The translations under genes were made by a program, and so were the position numbers. Positions 1 through 10,791 of a stretch of DNA of 64,000 nucleotides are shown one piece after another (position 1 is the stretch's first letter; each line of letters opens with the position of its first letter). This DNA comes from Marsupella aquatica (taxonomy: Eukaryota; Marchantiophyta), in contig OZ316896.1 of NCBI GenBank assembly GCA_973895155.1, forward strand, positions 23,312,001 to 23,376,000, read 5' to 3'. Under the pieces are notes generated by a model. That model did not search any database and had not been told where the DNA came from. It worked only from the letters and a program-made list of their open reading frames with translations.

Positions 1-477
1 CTCTATAATTTTCATTATCTGCTATCCTTATCAGAATTTGTTTCGTTTCTTCTCAAATTTAAAGGTCGTTTCCAGAGGGGTTTCTTCACCTTCAATCCTT
101 ATTGTTTCTCGCCTCAATCCTTAATACTTTCGATTCTCTTTGTCAGCGCCTTACCAATGTTCATTGCTAGTGCTTTCTCTCACACCGACTCTTTCTCGAT
201 TCTTGCTTAATCGTTTTCTCTCGCTCTCTCTCGTGCCTCCTTAAGTGATCTTCAATGTCCTTATGAGATCGGTCCGTCATGGTTCGGCATAGGTAGTCCA
301 TGGCTTCCGCAATGACATTTGGAGGAATCACAAACATCCTTGTTAAACCTAAAATTAGAAATGTGATCGAGAAGTTCTCATCCATAGCTTCTTGGGAGGG
401 GCAGTTATGTCAAATCTATAAACACTCAATGAAAATCTGGCCTTTCTCTCAAAGAAAAGATTGCTCGTGGAGAGCTA
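1..477. other. Unassigned sequence left of the copia element
   Basis: I recognise no gene here. The minus strand has a 72-codon ORF (385-167) with a charged Arg/Glu-rich tail. The sequence does not resemble the leader that follows the primer-binding site at the other end of the copia element. Because it lies immediately downstream (minus strand) of an LTR plus primer-binding site, it could be the leader of a second element in tandem, or of a related element that recombined through the LTR. That is inference from position only. Confidence 0.3.
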
Positions 478-493
478 CGTGCTGATAACGTGT
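478..493 (-). other. Copia-type primer-binding-site copy next to the left LTR
   Basis: The minus strand reads AACACGTTATCAGCACG, the same motif found beside the other LTR at about 5951-5968. In copia elements this type of sequence pairs with a tRNA 3' end and follows the 5' LTR. Its presence outside the left LTR means this LTR is followed by a primer-binding site, as a 5' LTR would be. Confidence 0.6.
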
Positions 494-800
494 TGTGGGA
501 GAAATGAGACAAAGAGTTGGTTCCATCTTTACTCTTGGTAGAGTATGTACATGTGGCTACGGCCTAAGTAGTTAGGGTAGTTACATAGGTAGTTATCCCA
601 AAGGTAGACTTAACTCAAGTATGAGTTACAACAAACTACACATTCCAACCTTTTTCCAATCTTAATATATGACCAATTCATGGTCTTGATGTACAATGTT
701 GGTTAGGGTGGTTATAACCATTCACCTCTCTTAACCTATTCATATCCTGTCTATTCATATCTCTAAGCCTTACATCTAGGATGACATATGTATTACAACA
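491..800 (-). repeat. Left (3') LTR of the Ty1/copia element
   Basis: Positions 634-800 repeat nearly perfectly at 5993-6159. On the minus strand the LTR begins TGTTGTAAT directly after a polypurine tract and ends next to the motif at 478-493. It is about 310 bp, while the other LTR is about 194 bp; the difference is in the part distal to the shared 167 bp. Confidence 0.8.
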
Positions 801-815
801 CTCCCCCTTGATTGC
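801..815 (-). other. Polypurine tract of the copia element
   Basis: The minus strand reads CAATCAAGGGGGAG immediately before the LTR start TGTTGTAAT at 800. A purine-rich tract abutting the 3' LTR is the plus-strand primer of LTR retrotransposons. Confidence 0.75.
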
Positions 816-1151
816 TAAAAAATTGGCATTTTGTGCAATCAAATGAGTAATAGATGGGAATCCTAGTGGAATGTCTTAGTTTCTACGATACCATCAAGTG
901 TAACCTCATTAAAAACCCTCTGCTTTCTTCTAGGGATAAAAAGAGTGTTACCACTTTCAATGACGGATCAAGAAAATTGTAAAGTGAGGAATAGGTTAGG
1001 ATAAGTGTATTTAATGGGGTATATGAGTGAAGGAGATTAAAGGGAATGTAATGTAACTATATGTTGTGAGTTGGTGTGTATCAAGTGGCGAAACGCATAG
1101 TTAGTTTGGGAAGGAGGGAACAGCGGAATAGCTAAAGAGTAAGGAGTATCA

Positions 1152-1703
1152 TTATGGTGGGTGTGACAGGGTAGAGAGACGACGCATTCCTATGCCATCA
1201 CAGTGTTTGTTATGCAAGATTCTAGGTAAAGGTTTTGTAAATAGGTCTGCTCTATTCTCCTGAGAAAAAATCCAGACAATATTGATGTGATCGCCTTGTT
1301 GTTCTGTTGTATAGAAAAATTTTGGCGCTATATGTTTTATACGGTCGCCCTTGATAAACCCCTTGGTGATTTGGTTAATGCAGGGACGATTGTCTTCAAA
1401 GATCGTAGTCGGGGTGGTCAATTTAGGGCGTCCGGTGGAGGTATGAATGTGGTTAAGCAGCTGGCGAAGCAGCTGGCGAAGCCAAATGCATTCCTTGCAG
1501 GCTTCATAGAGTGCGATTACTTCCGCGTGGTTGGACGATGTAGTGGTGAGAGACTGTTTCATGCTCTTCCACGATATGGCCGTCCCACCTTGAAGGAACA
1601 TGTATCCCGTCTGGGATTTTGAGTCGTCCGGATCAGAAAGATACCCTGCATCAGCATAACCAATCAGTTCATTAGGACTTGTGGATGAGTAGTATGAGCC
1701 CAT
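1152..1703 (-). pseudogene. Copia RNase H domain and C-terminus
   Basis: This 183-codon segment matches the copia RNase H domain. Seen are the GYADAGYLSDPDDSKSQTGY region with the first catalytic Asp, the HAEVIALYEACKE region with the catalytic Glu, and the later IFEDNRPCI Asp. It ends with the usual ADLFTKPLP tail region of copia polyproteins. It is separated from the RT segment by a frame change between 1703 and 1767. In an intact element it would degrade the RNA strand of the RNA-DNA hybrid. Confidence 0.85.
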
Positions 1704-1766
1704 GTCAATTGTGCCTTGCAGGTACCTGAGTACTCGTTTGATGCCATTCCAATGGTGAATAGTTGG

Positions 1767-2894
1767 TTAAGAACTGTGTCTTGCTAACATGTTCACTGCG
1801 AATGCTATATCCGGTCTTGTCTGATTTGCAAGGTACATTAATGCACCGATAGCAAAAAGATAAGGTTTGTCTGGTCCGAGTAATAGTTCTGATTCTTTGC
1901 GTTTATGAAAAATGTCCAAGTTAGTTGGATCAAGAGATCGAAGATCCATCGGTGTAGTAACCGGGTATGATTTGTCCATGTTGAATTGCTTTAATACTTT
2001 GTTGGTGTATGTAGATTGGTGAAGAAAGATTCCTCCAGGTAAAATCTCGATCTGTATCCCTAAACAGTAATTAGGTGTACCAATGTCTTTCATTTTGAAT
2101 TTGGTCTTTAAGGTCTTGATCGTTGTGGCAATTAGTTCTGAAGTACCGAATATGCTTATGTCGTCCACATAGATGGCAATAATTATAAATTCATTGCCAG
2201 TGTGCTTGATAAACAGACATGGAGCTAATTCATTATTTACAAACCCGAGAGCTAGCATTTCTGCCTTGAATCGTTGATACCAAATCCTCCCGCTCTGTTT
2301 AAGGCCATAGATCGAGCGGAGGACCTGTACAGCAACATTATTCTGAGATTTCCTTTTGCTGACAGTCTTGTGCACCGGTTCATAGACCTTTGGGTGACAA
2401 GTTGGTATAGCATTAAGTTCTCTCTGTTGATCAACAACAGAGTGGGTTGTAGTACAAATACTTCTATCTTTAATTGTGTTTGCTGGGACTAATGCCTCTG
2501 TACTGAGTAAATTCAGTTGCATGTCTGTGGGTACAATTTGGCTAATGCCCGACTTGAGGTCTGAAGGTATTGGAGAGAATTTCTCCCCCTGAATATGGAA
2601 GTTGACGCGATTGATAAGTTCCGGCGGGGCCTGCATGTATAATTCCGTGTCTAGAATGCCATAAAGATACGCAATAACGACGTCCATCAAATGTAGCTTC
2701 AGTTGATAAACCAGTGAGAAAGCAATCAGGTATCTGTATGTTATGGCGTCCATGACAGGAGCATACGTCAAATCATAGTCTTTTCCCCATATCTGTGTGT
2801 AGCCTTTGGCCACCAATCGTGCCTTGTATCTAACGATTTTGCCCTTGGCATTTCTCTTTCTTACCAGTATGATCCTGTATCCTGTCAAGTGCAT
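1767..2894 (-). pseudogene. Copia reverse transcriptase domain
   Basis: The segment reads as a copia RT: KARLVAKGYTQ near the N-terminus, the LHLMDVVIAYLYG block (first catalytic Asp), the YGLKQSGRIWYQRF block, and the catalytic YVDDISIFG. It continues to the TRPDIAFAVNMLARH region that links RT to RNase H. Upstream and downstream coding segments are in other frames, so the gene is broken. The copy contains extra sequence between the first Asp block and the YGLKQ block that I read as the normal variable linker. Confidence 0.88.
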
Positions 2895-2990
2895 ATCAGG
2901 TGGTGATGGATAGAGTTTTCCAAATACCTATCTAGATATAAGCGAATCGAGTTCAGAGTTTATGGCTTGTTCCCATAAGGGCCAATCTTC

Positions 2991-3674
2991 TCATTGTTGA
3001 GCCTCGCGTACTGTCTGTGGGTCTGGTGAGTCGGGGGATATTATCTGTGAGATAAGAAATGCAAAACTGTCGTTTATTGCAATATCCTGACGTCGCCAGA
3101 CATTTCCTGTGTGAGCATAATTCAGTGATATTTCTTCATTGTCAGCTTGTTGTTCTTGTATTGGTATAATAGTAAGTAAAGTAGAAGTTGGGCGTTTATT
3201 CCTTGGTGCCCGATCCTTAGCTCCAGGTGGTCGTCCTCTTTTAGCTTTTGGTGCTACTGATGAAGCTGGCTGTTCAGTGATGGAAATACGAGCCGGGGTG
3301 TTAGCTGCTTCAACATGAGATTTAGTCATTTGTGCAGCGTCATTAAATGCATCTGGTAACCTTTCCATCATTTGGTGCAGGTGTAAGATACATTTGACTT
3401 CATCATTGACTAGTGTTGTCCTTGGGTCGTGCCAGAACGGGTTCTTTGTTTGCCATTGTAATTCAGTAGGCGGGGGTATTGTCTCTGTATTTGTGGTGCT
3501 TAGGGGAGGAAATATATCCTCACAAAATTGGCAATCATCGTATCTTGCTCTGAATATGTCTGCTGTCATGGGTTCCAGATATCTTATAATGGAAGGTGAG
3601 TCGAAACCTACATAAATTCCTGTCTGTCTCTGCGGTCCCATTTTCGTCCTCTTAGGTCCAAGTATAGGTACCAT
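2991..3674 (-). pseudogene. Copia integrase C-terminal and linker region
   Basis: Residues near the start (GPKRTKMGPQRQTGIYVGFD) match the conserved region after the copia integrase core. A long variable linker follows, containing an AT-hook-like basic patch (KAKRGRPPGAKDRAPRNKRP). The fragment is out of frame with both neighbours. In the family this region supports DNA binding and targeting of the pre-integration complex. Confidence 0.75.
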
Positions 3675-3764
3675 TACGAGGCATCCAAATGTCTTTAAAT
3701 GTGATACATCAGGAATGGTGCCATAAGCAAGGTGGTACGGTGTATATGAGTTAAAATTTGATGG

Positions 3765-4460
3765 TCAAAATCTCAGTAATGCTGCACCATGAAGTACAAC
3801 GTGTCCCCATGCTGTAAGTGGGAGTTTGGTTTGCATTAACATTGGTCTTGAGATCAATTGTATGCTCTTTATGAATGCTTCTGCTGCTCCATTTTGAAAA
3901 TGGACGTAAGCCACCGAGTAGTGTACAATGATTCCAAGTGTATTGCAAATATCATCAAATGCTGGAGATGTGAATTTGCCAACATTATCGATGCGGATTT
4001 TCCGGATGGGAGAATTAGGGAATTGTGTTCTTAACCTGAGGATCTGCATAAGGAGACGTGCAAGGACCAGGTTTCGAGTTGATAGAAGTGATACCTGAGA
4101 CCATTTTGTTGAGGAGCAGATCATCACCAGAAAGAATCTGAAGGGTCCGCTTGGAGGGTCAATGGGGCCACAAATATCGACGTTTAATTGTTCAAGGAAG
4201 GCTGGTATCCTTTGCACTGTCTTGGAAAAGGATGGTTTAATCCGCAGTTTGCCTTGGGCACAGGCAAGACATGTTTCCTTCATTGATGTAGGGTTGACTG
4301 AGGGGGGGATTCCTCGTGTATGCTTCAGGATTCTTTGATACATTGACGTGCTAGGGTGGCCCAATCTACGGTGCCATAGTTCCATGAGAGTATTTGTATT
4401 AGTGTCTACTTGGTATGTTTGTATGGGAGCTGCATATAGTCCTGGTGGATGATACGGCAA
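3765..4460 (-). pseudogene. Copia integrase zinc-binding and catalytic core
   Basis: An HHCC zinc-binding module (WHRRLGHPS... CLACAQGK) is followed by the DDE core. The first catalytic Asp is in NVDICGPI, the second in KIRIDNVGKF and the Glu in NGAAEAFIK. The second block reads VGKF where I would expect AGEF, a likely degenerate change. The frame ends within the region after the Glu, and the next coding segment is in another frame. Confidence 0.87.
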
Positions 4461-5008
4461 TGATTCGAGTATAGTTGTGCCGCGTTCGTCTTCTTGCAGT
4501 ATTGCAGTGAGTTATCATCCGAGCCAGGGGTGGAGCAAATTTGATAACCGTTTTGTCGAATATCACTAAAACTTAGTAAATTTCTGGTTGCTTGGGGAGC
4601 ATAAATTGCCAAAGGTATATCGATTGTAGTTCTATTTGGAAGGATTATTCTTGCGGGTCCATGTCCTTCTTCGATGTTGTTTATTCCCGTAATTGTGGTA
4701 ACAGGACGATGTGATGGGAGTATACTTTGGAAATATTTCTTGTCCTTCAAGATGGTGTGAGATGTGCCGCTATCGAGGATGCACATATTTTCATCGGAGA
4801 GGGATGTGGTGTGCATTGCGGTTATCAGTAAATGTATTTCTGGTGGTGGGGTGGGGCTCTTATACTTGTGAGGTCTTCCTCGATCTCGAGGTAGTTTGCT
4901 GCCATTGCTGTGTTCGCTGTGGAGAGGCTGGCCTGGTATAATTTGACCAGGTGGTTTTGTGCCCGACAATCTCTCTTGATGTGTCCAGGACCGCCACAGC
5001 AAAAACAT
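4406..5008 (-). pseudogene. Copia aspartic protease segment
   Basis: The retropepsin active site is visible as MCILDSGTSHTIL, followed by TITGINNIEEGHGPARIILPN and the NLLSFSDIRQNGYQI region typical of copia proteases. Its ends overlap the gag and integrase frames by tens of bases, which reflects frameshifts rather than gene overlap. Confidence 0.82.
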
Positions 5009-5790
5009 TTGATACTTGATTTCCTGAAGTCTCTTTGCCAGGAATTCTTCCTTTGTGGAAATGCAGGTTTTGTGGCATTGGTGGGGCGTCCTTTGTAAAA
5101 TCGATTTCTTTTAAAACGTTGGTACTGACCGCCTTGTATTGTCTTGAATTTTCCCTTTCCTGTGGATGATGTGGGGTCGTGTTTGTTTGTATAAGTATAG
5201 AGTGTTTCTGGTTTTGGAATTGTTCCTGGCGGCCTCCTCTTTGAATTTTCTATAAGTAGCAGGTCATTCTTTTCAGCCAGGAGCATAACTGCTATAAGTT
5301 ATGAGTATTCAGTAAAATTCATCTGGCGATATTGCTGAGCGAGTGTCATGTTGGCTGCAAGGAACGTCGACAACGTCTTCTCTATCTGATCTTGTTCAGA
5401 AATTGGTTGTCCACATACCTTTAATTGTGCGGTAATGCGGAAGAGAGCGCTATTGTAGCTGGCTATTGTTGGGTGATCGAGTACGCGGAGGTGGATCCAT
5501 TCGTTTCTTGCGGCAGGAAGTGAAATTAGGCGGAGATGGTCGTATCTCCGTTTTAGAGCGTCCCATAGTGCTCGAGGGTTGTACTTGTTGAGGTACTGAG
5601 CCTGGACGTCTTGATCTAGATGGTGTTGAAGTATAAAGATAGCTTGAGCTTTCGTTTGTAGGTCTCCATGGTAGTCTGCGATGATAGTGTCTCCGATCCC
5701 TTTTGCGTTTAGGACTATTTCAGCATTTTGTGACTAGGATAAGTAATTGGATCCGTCGAGCTTAAAGACGGGAAATTGTAATTTCTCCAT
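4825..5790 (-). pseudogene. Copia gag (nucleocapsid and capsid region)
   Basis: Translation can start at the ATG at 5790, which begins MEKLQFPVFKLDGSNYLS and then meets an in-frame TAG where related proteins have Trp. A second in-frame stop lies near 5300. The downstream part (5286-4825) contains a CCHC zinc knuckle, CFCCGGPGHIKRDC. Known copia gags have the same DGSNYLSW start and a single knuckle, so the assignment is firm; the two nonsense codons make it a pseudogene. Confidence 0.85.
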
Positions 5791-5950
5791 AATCGGATCT
5801 TTGCTTATTCTAAAAAACAGTAAAGATTGGAGACCTCGTTTATCTTTATGTTCCCTGTTATCTATTGAGTACCTCTGGCTAGAGTTTCGATGAATTTTGA
5901 TTCTCTTTGGTTTCTATTATAGCTCGAGAAAAAAAAGGTGTGTGAGCAAA

Positions 5951-5967
5951 AAGGTGCTGATAACGTG
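5951..5967 (-). other. Copia primer-binding site
   Basis: The minus strand reads AACACGTTATCAGCAC directly after the 5' LTR. This class of motif is the tRNA-complementary primer-binding site of plant copia elements. Confidence 0.75.
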
Positions 5968-6159
5968 TTAACATTTGAATGTTATTAACTTCAACTACAC
6001 ATTCCAACCTTCTTCCAATCTTAATATATGACCAATTCATGGTCTTGATGTACAATGTTGGTTAGGGTGGTTATAACCATTCACCTCTCTTAACCTATTC
6101 ATATCCTGTCTATTCATATCTCTAAGCCTTACATCTAGGATGACATATGTATTACAACA
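5966..6159 (-). repeat. Right (5') LTR of the copia element
   Basis: Positions 5993-6159 match 634-800. The remaining 27 bp next to the primer-binding site differ from the 143 bp at the equivalent end of the other LTR, so about 115 bp has been lost or replaced here. Confidence 0.75.
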
Positions 6160-7039
6160 AATACTTTTTTTTCACAAACAATTCAAACTGGAGAAAAAAA
6201 ATGGTTCTTGAAGCGACTGAGGAGTCTGCATCTGCTGATTGTAGAGCCATGGTGTCTTTGTTCAAGGATATGGCTAATGCTATGCAAGTCTTGGCGCATC
6301 GACATACCAGTTAAACAACGCAGAGCCATCATCTTTTTCCTTTTCGCTCATAAGTCTTAGCAGGCTCCACATTCTTCTATAGATGATTTGTTCCAATTTT
6401 ACGGCATCGCAGAGTAGCTTAACAGGTCTTGGTGCTTCGATAGATAAAGAGCTCCAGCTGAACAGCGCAGCACAGGGACATCATTTTTTTCCTTTCGCTC
6501 ATAAGTCTCAACAGGCTCCACATTCATTTATAGATAATTTGTTTAGATTTGATGGCTTTGCAGAGTAACGATCCGAGTAACGACACTGACCAAGTGACTC
6601 TATAAATTTGCATGCTCTGATAATAATTGTCTTGAATATGAGAACTACTTGATTGTACAAATTACATCTCGGTGTTGTGTCACTATAGTCTATTGCTGTC
6701 TATCTATCCCTTCTCGGACGTTCATGAAGGAAACAATTCGGTGAGATCTGTCTCCATGCAGATCCATCATTGGACCTCTGTACACACTCCTGTTTCTTGA
6801 TGCACCTCTGACTAATCCGCTACTGTTGTGCACCCTTCTGAATTGCTGGTTGACACTCTTCGTTTTTTACATTGCTAGTGTACGTCTTCAATGATCCATT
6901 TCATCGCAAAATTGACCGCCGTGTGCGAGGAATGACACAGTATGGTTGTCCTTTCCTTGCTCTCATCGGATATAGATGGATGCATTCCTTCACTTTGATA
7001 CCCCGTCCTTTTAGCCTGATCTTAGTGGACCCTATGGAG
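6160..7039. other. Degenerate spacer, possibly retroelement remnants
   Basis: There is no sustained coding sequence. A 37-codon ORF starts at 6201 and stops quickly. At 6614-6623 the sequence GCTCTGATAA resembles the reverse complement of a copia primer-binding site, so an eroded LTR may follow to its right. A local duplication (listed separately) occupies 6314-6567. The spacer ends exactly where the family A LTR begins with TGTGATGCC. Confidence 0.4.
6314..6567. repeat. Imperfect direct duplication of about 105 bp
   Basis: Segment 6314-6416 (AACAACGCAGAG... to ...CGCAGAGTA) recurs at 6461-6567 (AACAGCGCAGCA... to ...TGCAGAGTA). Both contain a CTCATAAGTCT... CAGGCTCCACATTC core. The repeat period is about 147 bp. 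No function is apparent. Confidence 0.65.
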
Positions 7040-7133
7040 TGTGATGCCTAGACAGGAATCACTCGGCCAGTTAAGTGGGTAAACCAGGAAGGCACCCTAG
7101 GAACACCTTAGTATAGGGACAAAACAAGGAAAA

Positions 7134-7139
7134 TATAAA
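7134..7139 (+). promoter_or_regulatory. TATA-like box near the LTR start
   Basis: TATAAA lies 95 bp inside the LTR and is preserved in the copies at about 18020, 27190 (minus) and 36280. If used, transcription would begin near 7165 and most of the LTR, including its ORF, would be on the RNA. This is a sequence motif only. Confidence 0.4.
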
Positions 7140-7154
7140 CCATTAGGGGCAACC

Positions 7155-7367
7155 ATGGAACCCGGGCCGAGGCCGGAGGTAAGGACGCTGAGGGTGAAAA
7201 CCCGATTAGGGTTAGGGCGCGTTAAGCGTCGGCGGCTAGGAAGGATCAACGGGAAGAAGGACCGGCAGAGGAGAGGGGTAAGGAGCGCTTGCAGGAGATG
7301 GTGGCTCATATTGCAAGCACGAACTAGGCAGACGACTACGGGAGGCCAACTACTGTCAGCTGCTTAG
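7155..7367 (+). pseudogene. Arg-rich N-terminal extension of the LTR ORF (frame-broken here)
   Basis: This ORF begins MEPGPRPEVRTLRVK and is rich in Arg and Lys. In the copies at 18042 and 36299 it runs in frame into the main LTR ORF. Here one additional base around 7310 (CTCATATTGC versus CTCATTTGC) shifts the frame and the ORF ends at 7367. It may be a real N-terminus or only an open leader. Confidence 0.4.
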
Positions 7368-7416
7368 GCAAGCACTCGGGGAGAGAGTAGATATCGATGA
7401 TCGACCTAAGGAGGGT

Positions 7417-10400
7417 ATGAGCAACGTCAATCAAGCGGCACATTTCTGGGGATGCCTGTTCGAACGGGCAACTGAGTACATCAAGACTTACGAGGACGAG
7501 GAATCAGAAAGGGCAGCTCAAGAACGGCAGGAGCTCGCTCGATTGTGGGAGCTGCAGAAGACGGCTTTCTTAGGAGGCGAACTCATCAAGGACGAGTTCC
7601 TGTGGACGCCTACTTCCAATCAACTCGACGATCTTCTGTTTTGCAAAGACAGCGTCGTCGGCATCCGAGAGGCCATCAAGAACTGCAACGACATACACTG
7701 GGAATTAAAGGGAAGCACGGAAAGGTGGACCCAGGCAACGGTGCTAGGAGAAACCTCCACGGCAGCAGGGATGAAGAGGAAGGGAGCCGTCAACGATGAA
7801 GCCACCCCGGCAAAAAGAACGAGGTCGGCGGCACCAAAGAAGCCAGCCGAGCAGCAGAGCAGGAGGCAGGGAGAAGCCGAAGAGGAGGAGGTCGATCCCA
7901 TCAAGGCCATTCCAACCAGGGATGACACCTGGAAGGGCTGGGCGGCAACCCTACCGGTGGAGGTGCAACTACATTTTGCACGGGAGGAGGATGCATGCTT
8001 CACGGCCATGCAGACCAAGAAGTACCAAGGCTTCATGGCCGGATCCGGCTTAGAGGCCTTTGTAAGATTACCATGGCTGAAGCCGGAGGTACCGGAGTCA
8101 GACCTATTAGAATTTGTGGGGTCATGGGAACCCGAGACCAATTGCACGAGGATATATGGGAATGATTTCTATCTTACTCCCAAGGTAATTGCCGAAGTGT
8201 TTGGCTTGCCGATAGGCAATAAGACCAAAGTTGATACCAGGAAGACCTTGCCTGACAAGGAGTTCCGGTCGTTCCCTGGGCCATCAACGAAGAATGGCTT
8301 CTTCCGGAACACCTGCACCAACCCGCACATAGGAGAGATGATCGACTTCTTGCGGGTGACCATGCATTGTAACTTGCCGAGAGCAGAGATCGGCAAGGCA
8401 CAGGTCTATCTGGCAGAAAGGCCAGACCCAAGCCGGGACTACAACGGGTACCTCCTCAACCAATTGAAGAAGATCTTAAAGGAGGAGCAGCAGGTAATCG
8501 GCATGGGGAGCGTGTCGCGGCTTGGCTATCACATGCCGCTGTTGTGCCGGTATGCCAGAGGTCAGACTTTTGCCCCAGTACTTCCCCTGCAGGTAAGGGC
8601 ACCCGAGGAAGCTCCAACGCCGAGGCCGTTGGCTGAGAAGCCTCAACCACCTGTTAGCCCTACGATCGAGCAGGTGTTTAGACCCAGGAAGGAGGACTTG
8701 CCGATGCAGCAACCAGGTATGCAGAGTCTGCTGAAACTATTGGAGAAAGAAAAGAAATCGGCATCGGCAACAACAACGGCAACGGCAACAATGCAGGACA
8801 CTACTACAGAGGTAGGCCTACACCGGCTCACAAGAGAAAACCCCTTTGCTAGAGACAAGGAGAGAATCAGGCCGGAATCCAAGCCAGGTGTTCGAATGTA
8901 CGTGGGAACCTCAAGCTCCGAATCTGAGGCAGAATTGCCTGAAGCTCCTACCGATGAAGAGGAGAGGGAGAAGCCGGACGTCCAAGAGGTAGAGGAGGCA
9001 GTGGAGGACTGCAGCCATGATAATTCCGGCTATGGGTCGGACCATCGCGTTCCAGGAGTAAGGACCTGTGGCCGGTTTGTCCCCACACTTCCAAGGGTAG
9101 TGCGAGGGGACCCCAACCAGCAAAGTAGCCCTGAGTCTCCCCCACCAGATGTTGCTCCCCCGAGCTTCGACGGCATAAAACAGACGGTGCAGGAATTTCA
9201 GGAGCGAATCAGGCAGGAAGAGGAGGCAGCCCTGGCTAGGGAAAAGGATTTACCAGGAGGAGATTGGCCGGTGGACATCAGGCGGCTAGCCGAAAAAGGA
9301 AGCAAACCTCTAGCCACGATTGAAGAAATCCGCAGGACGGCTTGGGAGCAGAGGCCGCAATGGGCGATGCCGATCACTTCTACTTACTCCACCTACGCTA
9401 AGAATAGAGCCATGGAGTATGGTGAGATGTGTGGGGAACTTGCGCTCGGCATCTTTGGAGAGGAGTTGGAGGTAGGACCCTTTTTCCATAGGGAGCAGTT
9501 GGAGAAGCACCAATTAGAAGAAGCGGTGGCTTTAGAGAGAAGCAAGAAGGATGAGGTCATTCGGCGGCTTAGGAGGATGGAAGCCGAGATTGAAGATCTA
9601 AGGGCGGCCAAGAAAGCCCAAGATGAACTGCGGATTAAACGACATGAGCTGAACATCATGCAGGGGCAGTTGGATACCGCGCAGGCTGATAATCAGAATA
9701 TCAAGGATAAACTGACTCAGACGCAGGGAGAGTTGGCCGACACAATCAAAGAGAGGGAGAAGTGGAAGCAAGAGCTGAAGAATACAGAGGAGGCCCACAT
9801 AACAGCCAACAGCCGGGCCATGGCGGAGACCCAAAGAAAGGAATGGGCGTTGAAGGGGGAGCTCGAGAAAATCCGCGGAGCCCTTGAGCAGAAGGAGGCC
9901 GAGTTAGGGAAATCCTATCAAGGGATTATGGCGTTGCAGCAGGAGCTTGCGTCCCTGACGGCCAGCTTCAAGGCCGACCTAAGGGAGAAGGACGACATGC
10001 TCGAACAGACTTACGCCAAGATGAACCAGATGGAGTCTGTCATCATTGCAGAGCTCGACAAGGAGCTAAGAGCAACCCGGGAGGAGAGGACTACCTTGAA
10101 ACAAGAACGGGAGGAAGCCCAGAAGGAACTAGAGGAGGCATGCAAGGACCTGGATGAGACCCAGGAGGAGTTGGAGGAAATCACGAGGAAGATGGAGAAC
10201 CTCTAGCGGCGGGCCGACAACCAAACGGAGCGGCTGAAGAAACAAGCCGCAGTATTTAAGTGCTTGTCTTCATCAGGCCCAACTCCAATTGGGGCAACCA
10301 AGTTACCAGGAGTGGTACTGGCCGAAGAAAAAGCCGCGCCAACTGCACCAGTGCCGGAAGTAAGTGGGAAGGGGAAGGGACCAGCGGCCGAACCAGAAAA

Positions 10401-10791
10401 GAAGAAAAAGCGGAAACCTTCAGGGTCAAGGAGTAATCCGACTCCACAAGCCGTGGTGACCAAAGAGGTAGAACCAGCACCATCCTCCGGCATGAATCCA
10501 GCAAAAGATCCCGCTATCATCACAGGTGGGGGTGGTGCGGCCCAAGCCGAACTACTCAGTAATGAGGCCGGTATTCCAGATCCGCCTCTTGAGCAGGCCG
10601 GGGAGACCGTAGCCGAGGCTGAGGCCGTAACCGATTCCCGAGCCGATGCCGACGCCGATGGTGGACCCAGTCAGGCCGATGGAGAGTTGACTCAGTCAAG
10701 GGCAGGTAATCTGTCAGGGAATGAGCCTACGGCAGTGGCTGAGGAGGAAGCGTTGGGGGCGTCCATTAAGGATCCACCACCGGTGTCGTGA
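7417..10791 (+). pseudogene. LTR-encoded ORF, family A copy 1 (one nonsense codon)
   Basis: This is the same reading frame as the intact 1,124-codon ORF in the minus-strand LTR (26908-23534). The frame is 3,375 bp in both. At 10204-10206 a TAG replaces the CAG of the other copy, splitting the product into 929 residues plus a C-terminal piece from 10207. Layout by residue: 1-115 helical charged region, 120-160 basic and acidic patches, about 173-385 globular PMD-like region, 385-440 Pro-rich, 500-545 acidic, 690-950 coiled coil, and a Lys-rich tail around 990-1000. It has no gag, pol or env motif. Function is unknown; the single substitution suggests very recent inactivation or tolerance of the shorter product. 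Confidence 0.75.

Larger units (their letters stand above)
491..6159 (-). mobile_element. Decayed Ty1/copia LTR retrotransposon
   Basis: On the minus strand the order is 5' LTR (6159-5966), primer-binding site, gag, protease, integrase, reverse transcriptase, RNase H, polypurine tract and 3' LTR (800-491). Integrase before RT is the diagnostic copia order. The coding region is broken by frameshifts and nonsense codons, so the copy is not autonomous. No target-site duplication is visible because the left LTR continues into another primer-binding site rather than into flanking DNA. Confidence 0.9.

Noticed and set aside
1287-1622. Plus-strand ORF over the copia RNase H
   Set aside because: It is antisense to a clearly recognisable RNase H domain.
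7620-8147. Long minus-strand ORF inside the LTR ORF (repeated at 18569, 26178, 36763)
   Set aside because: It is the antisense shadow of a biased coding sequence; it has no recognisable domains and recurs only because the LTR recurs.
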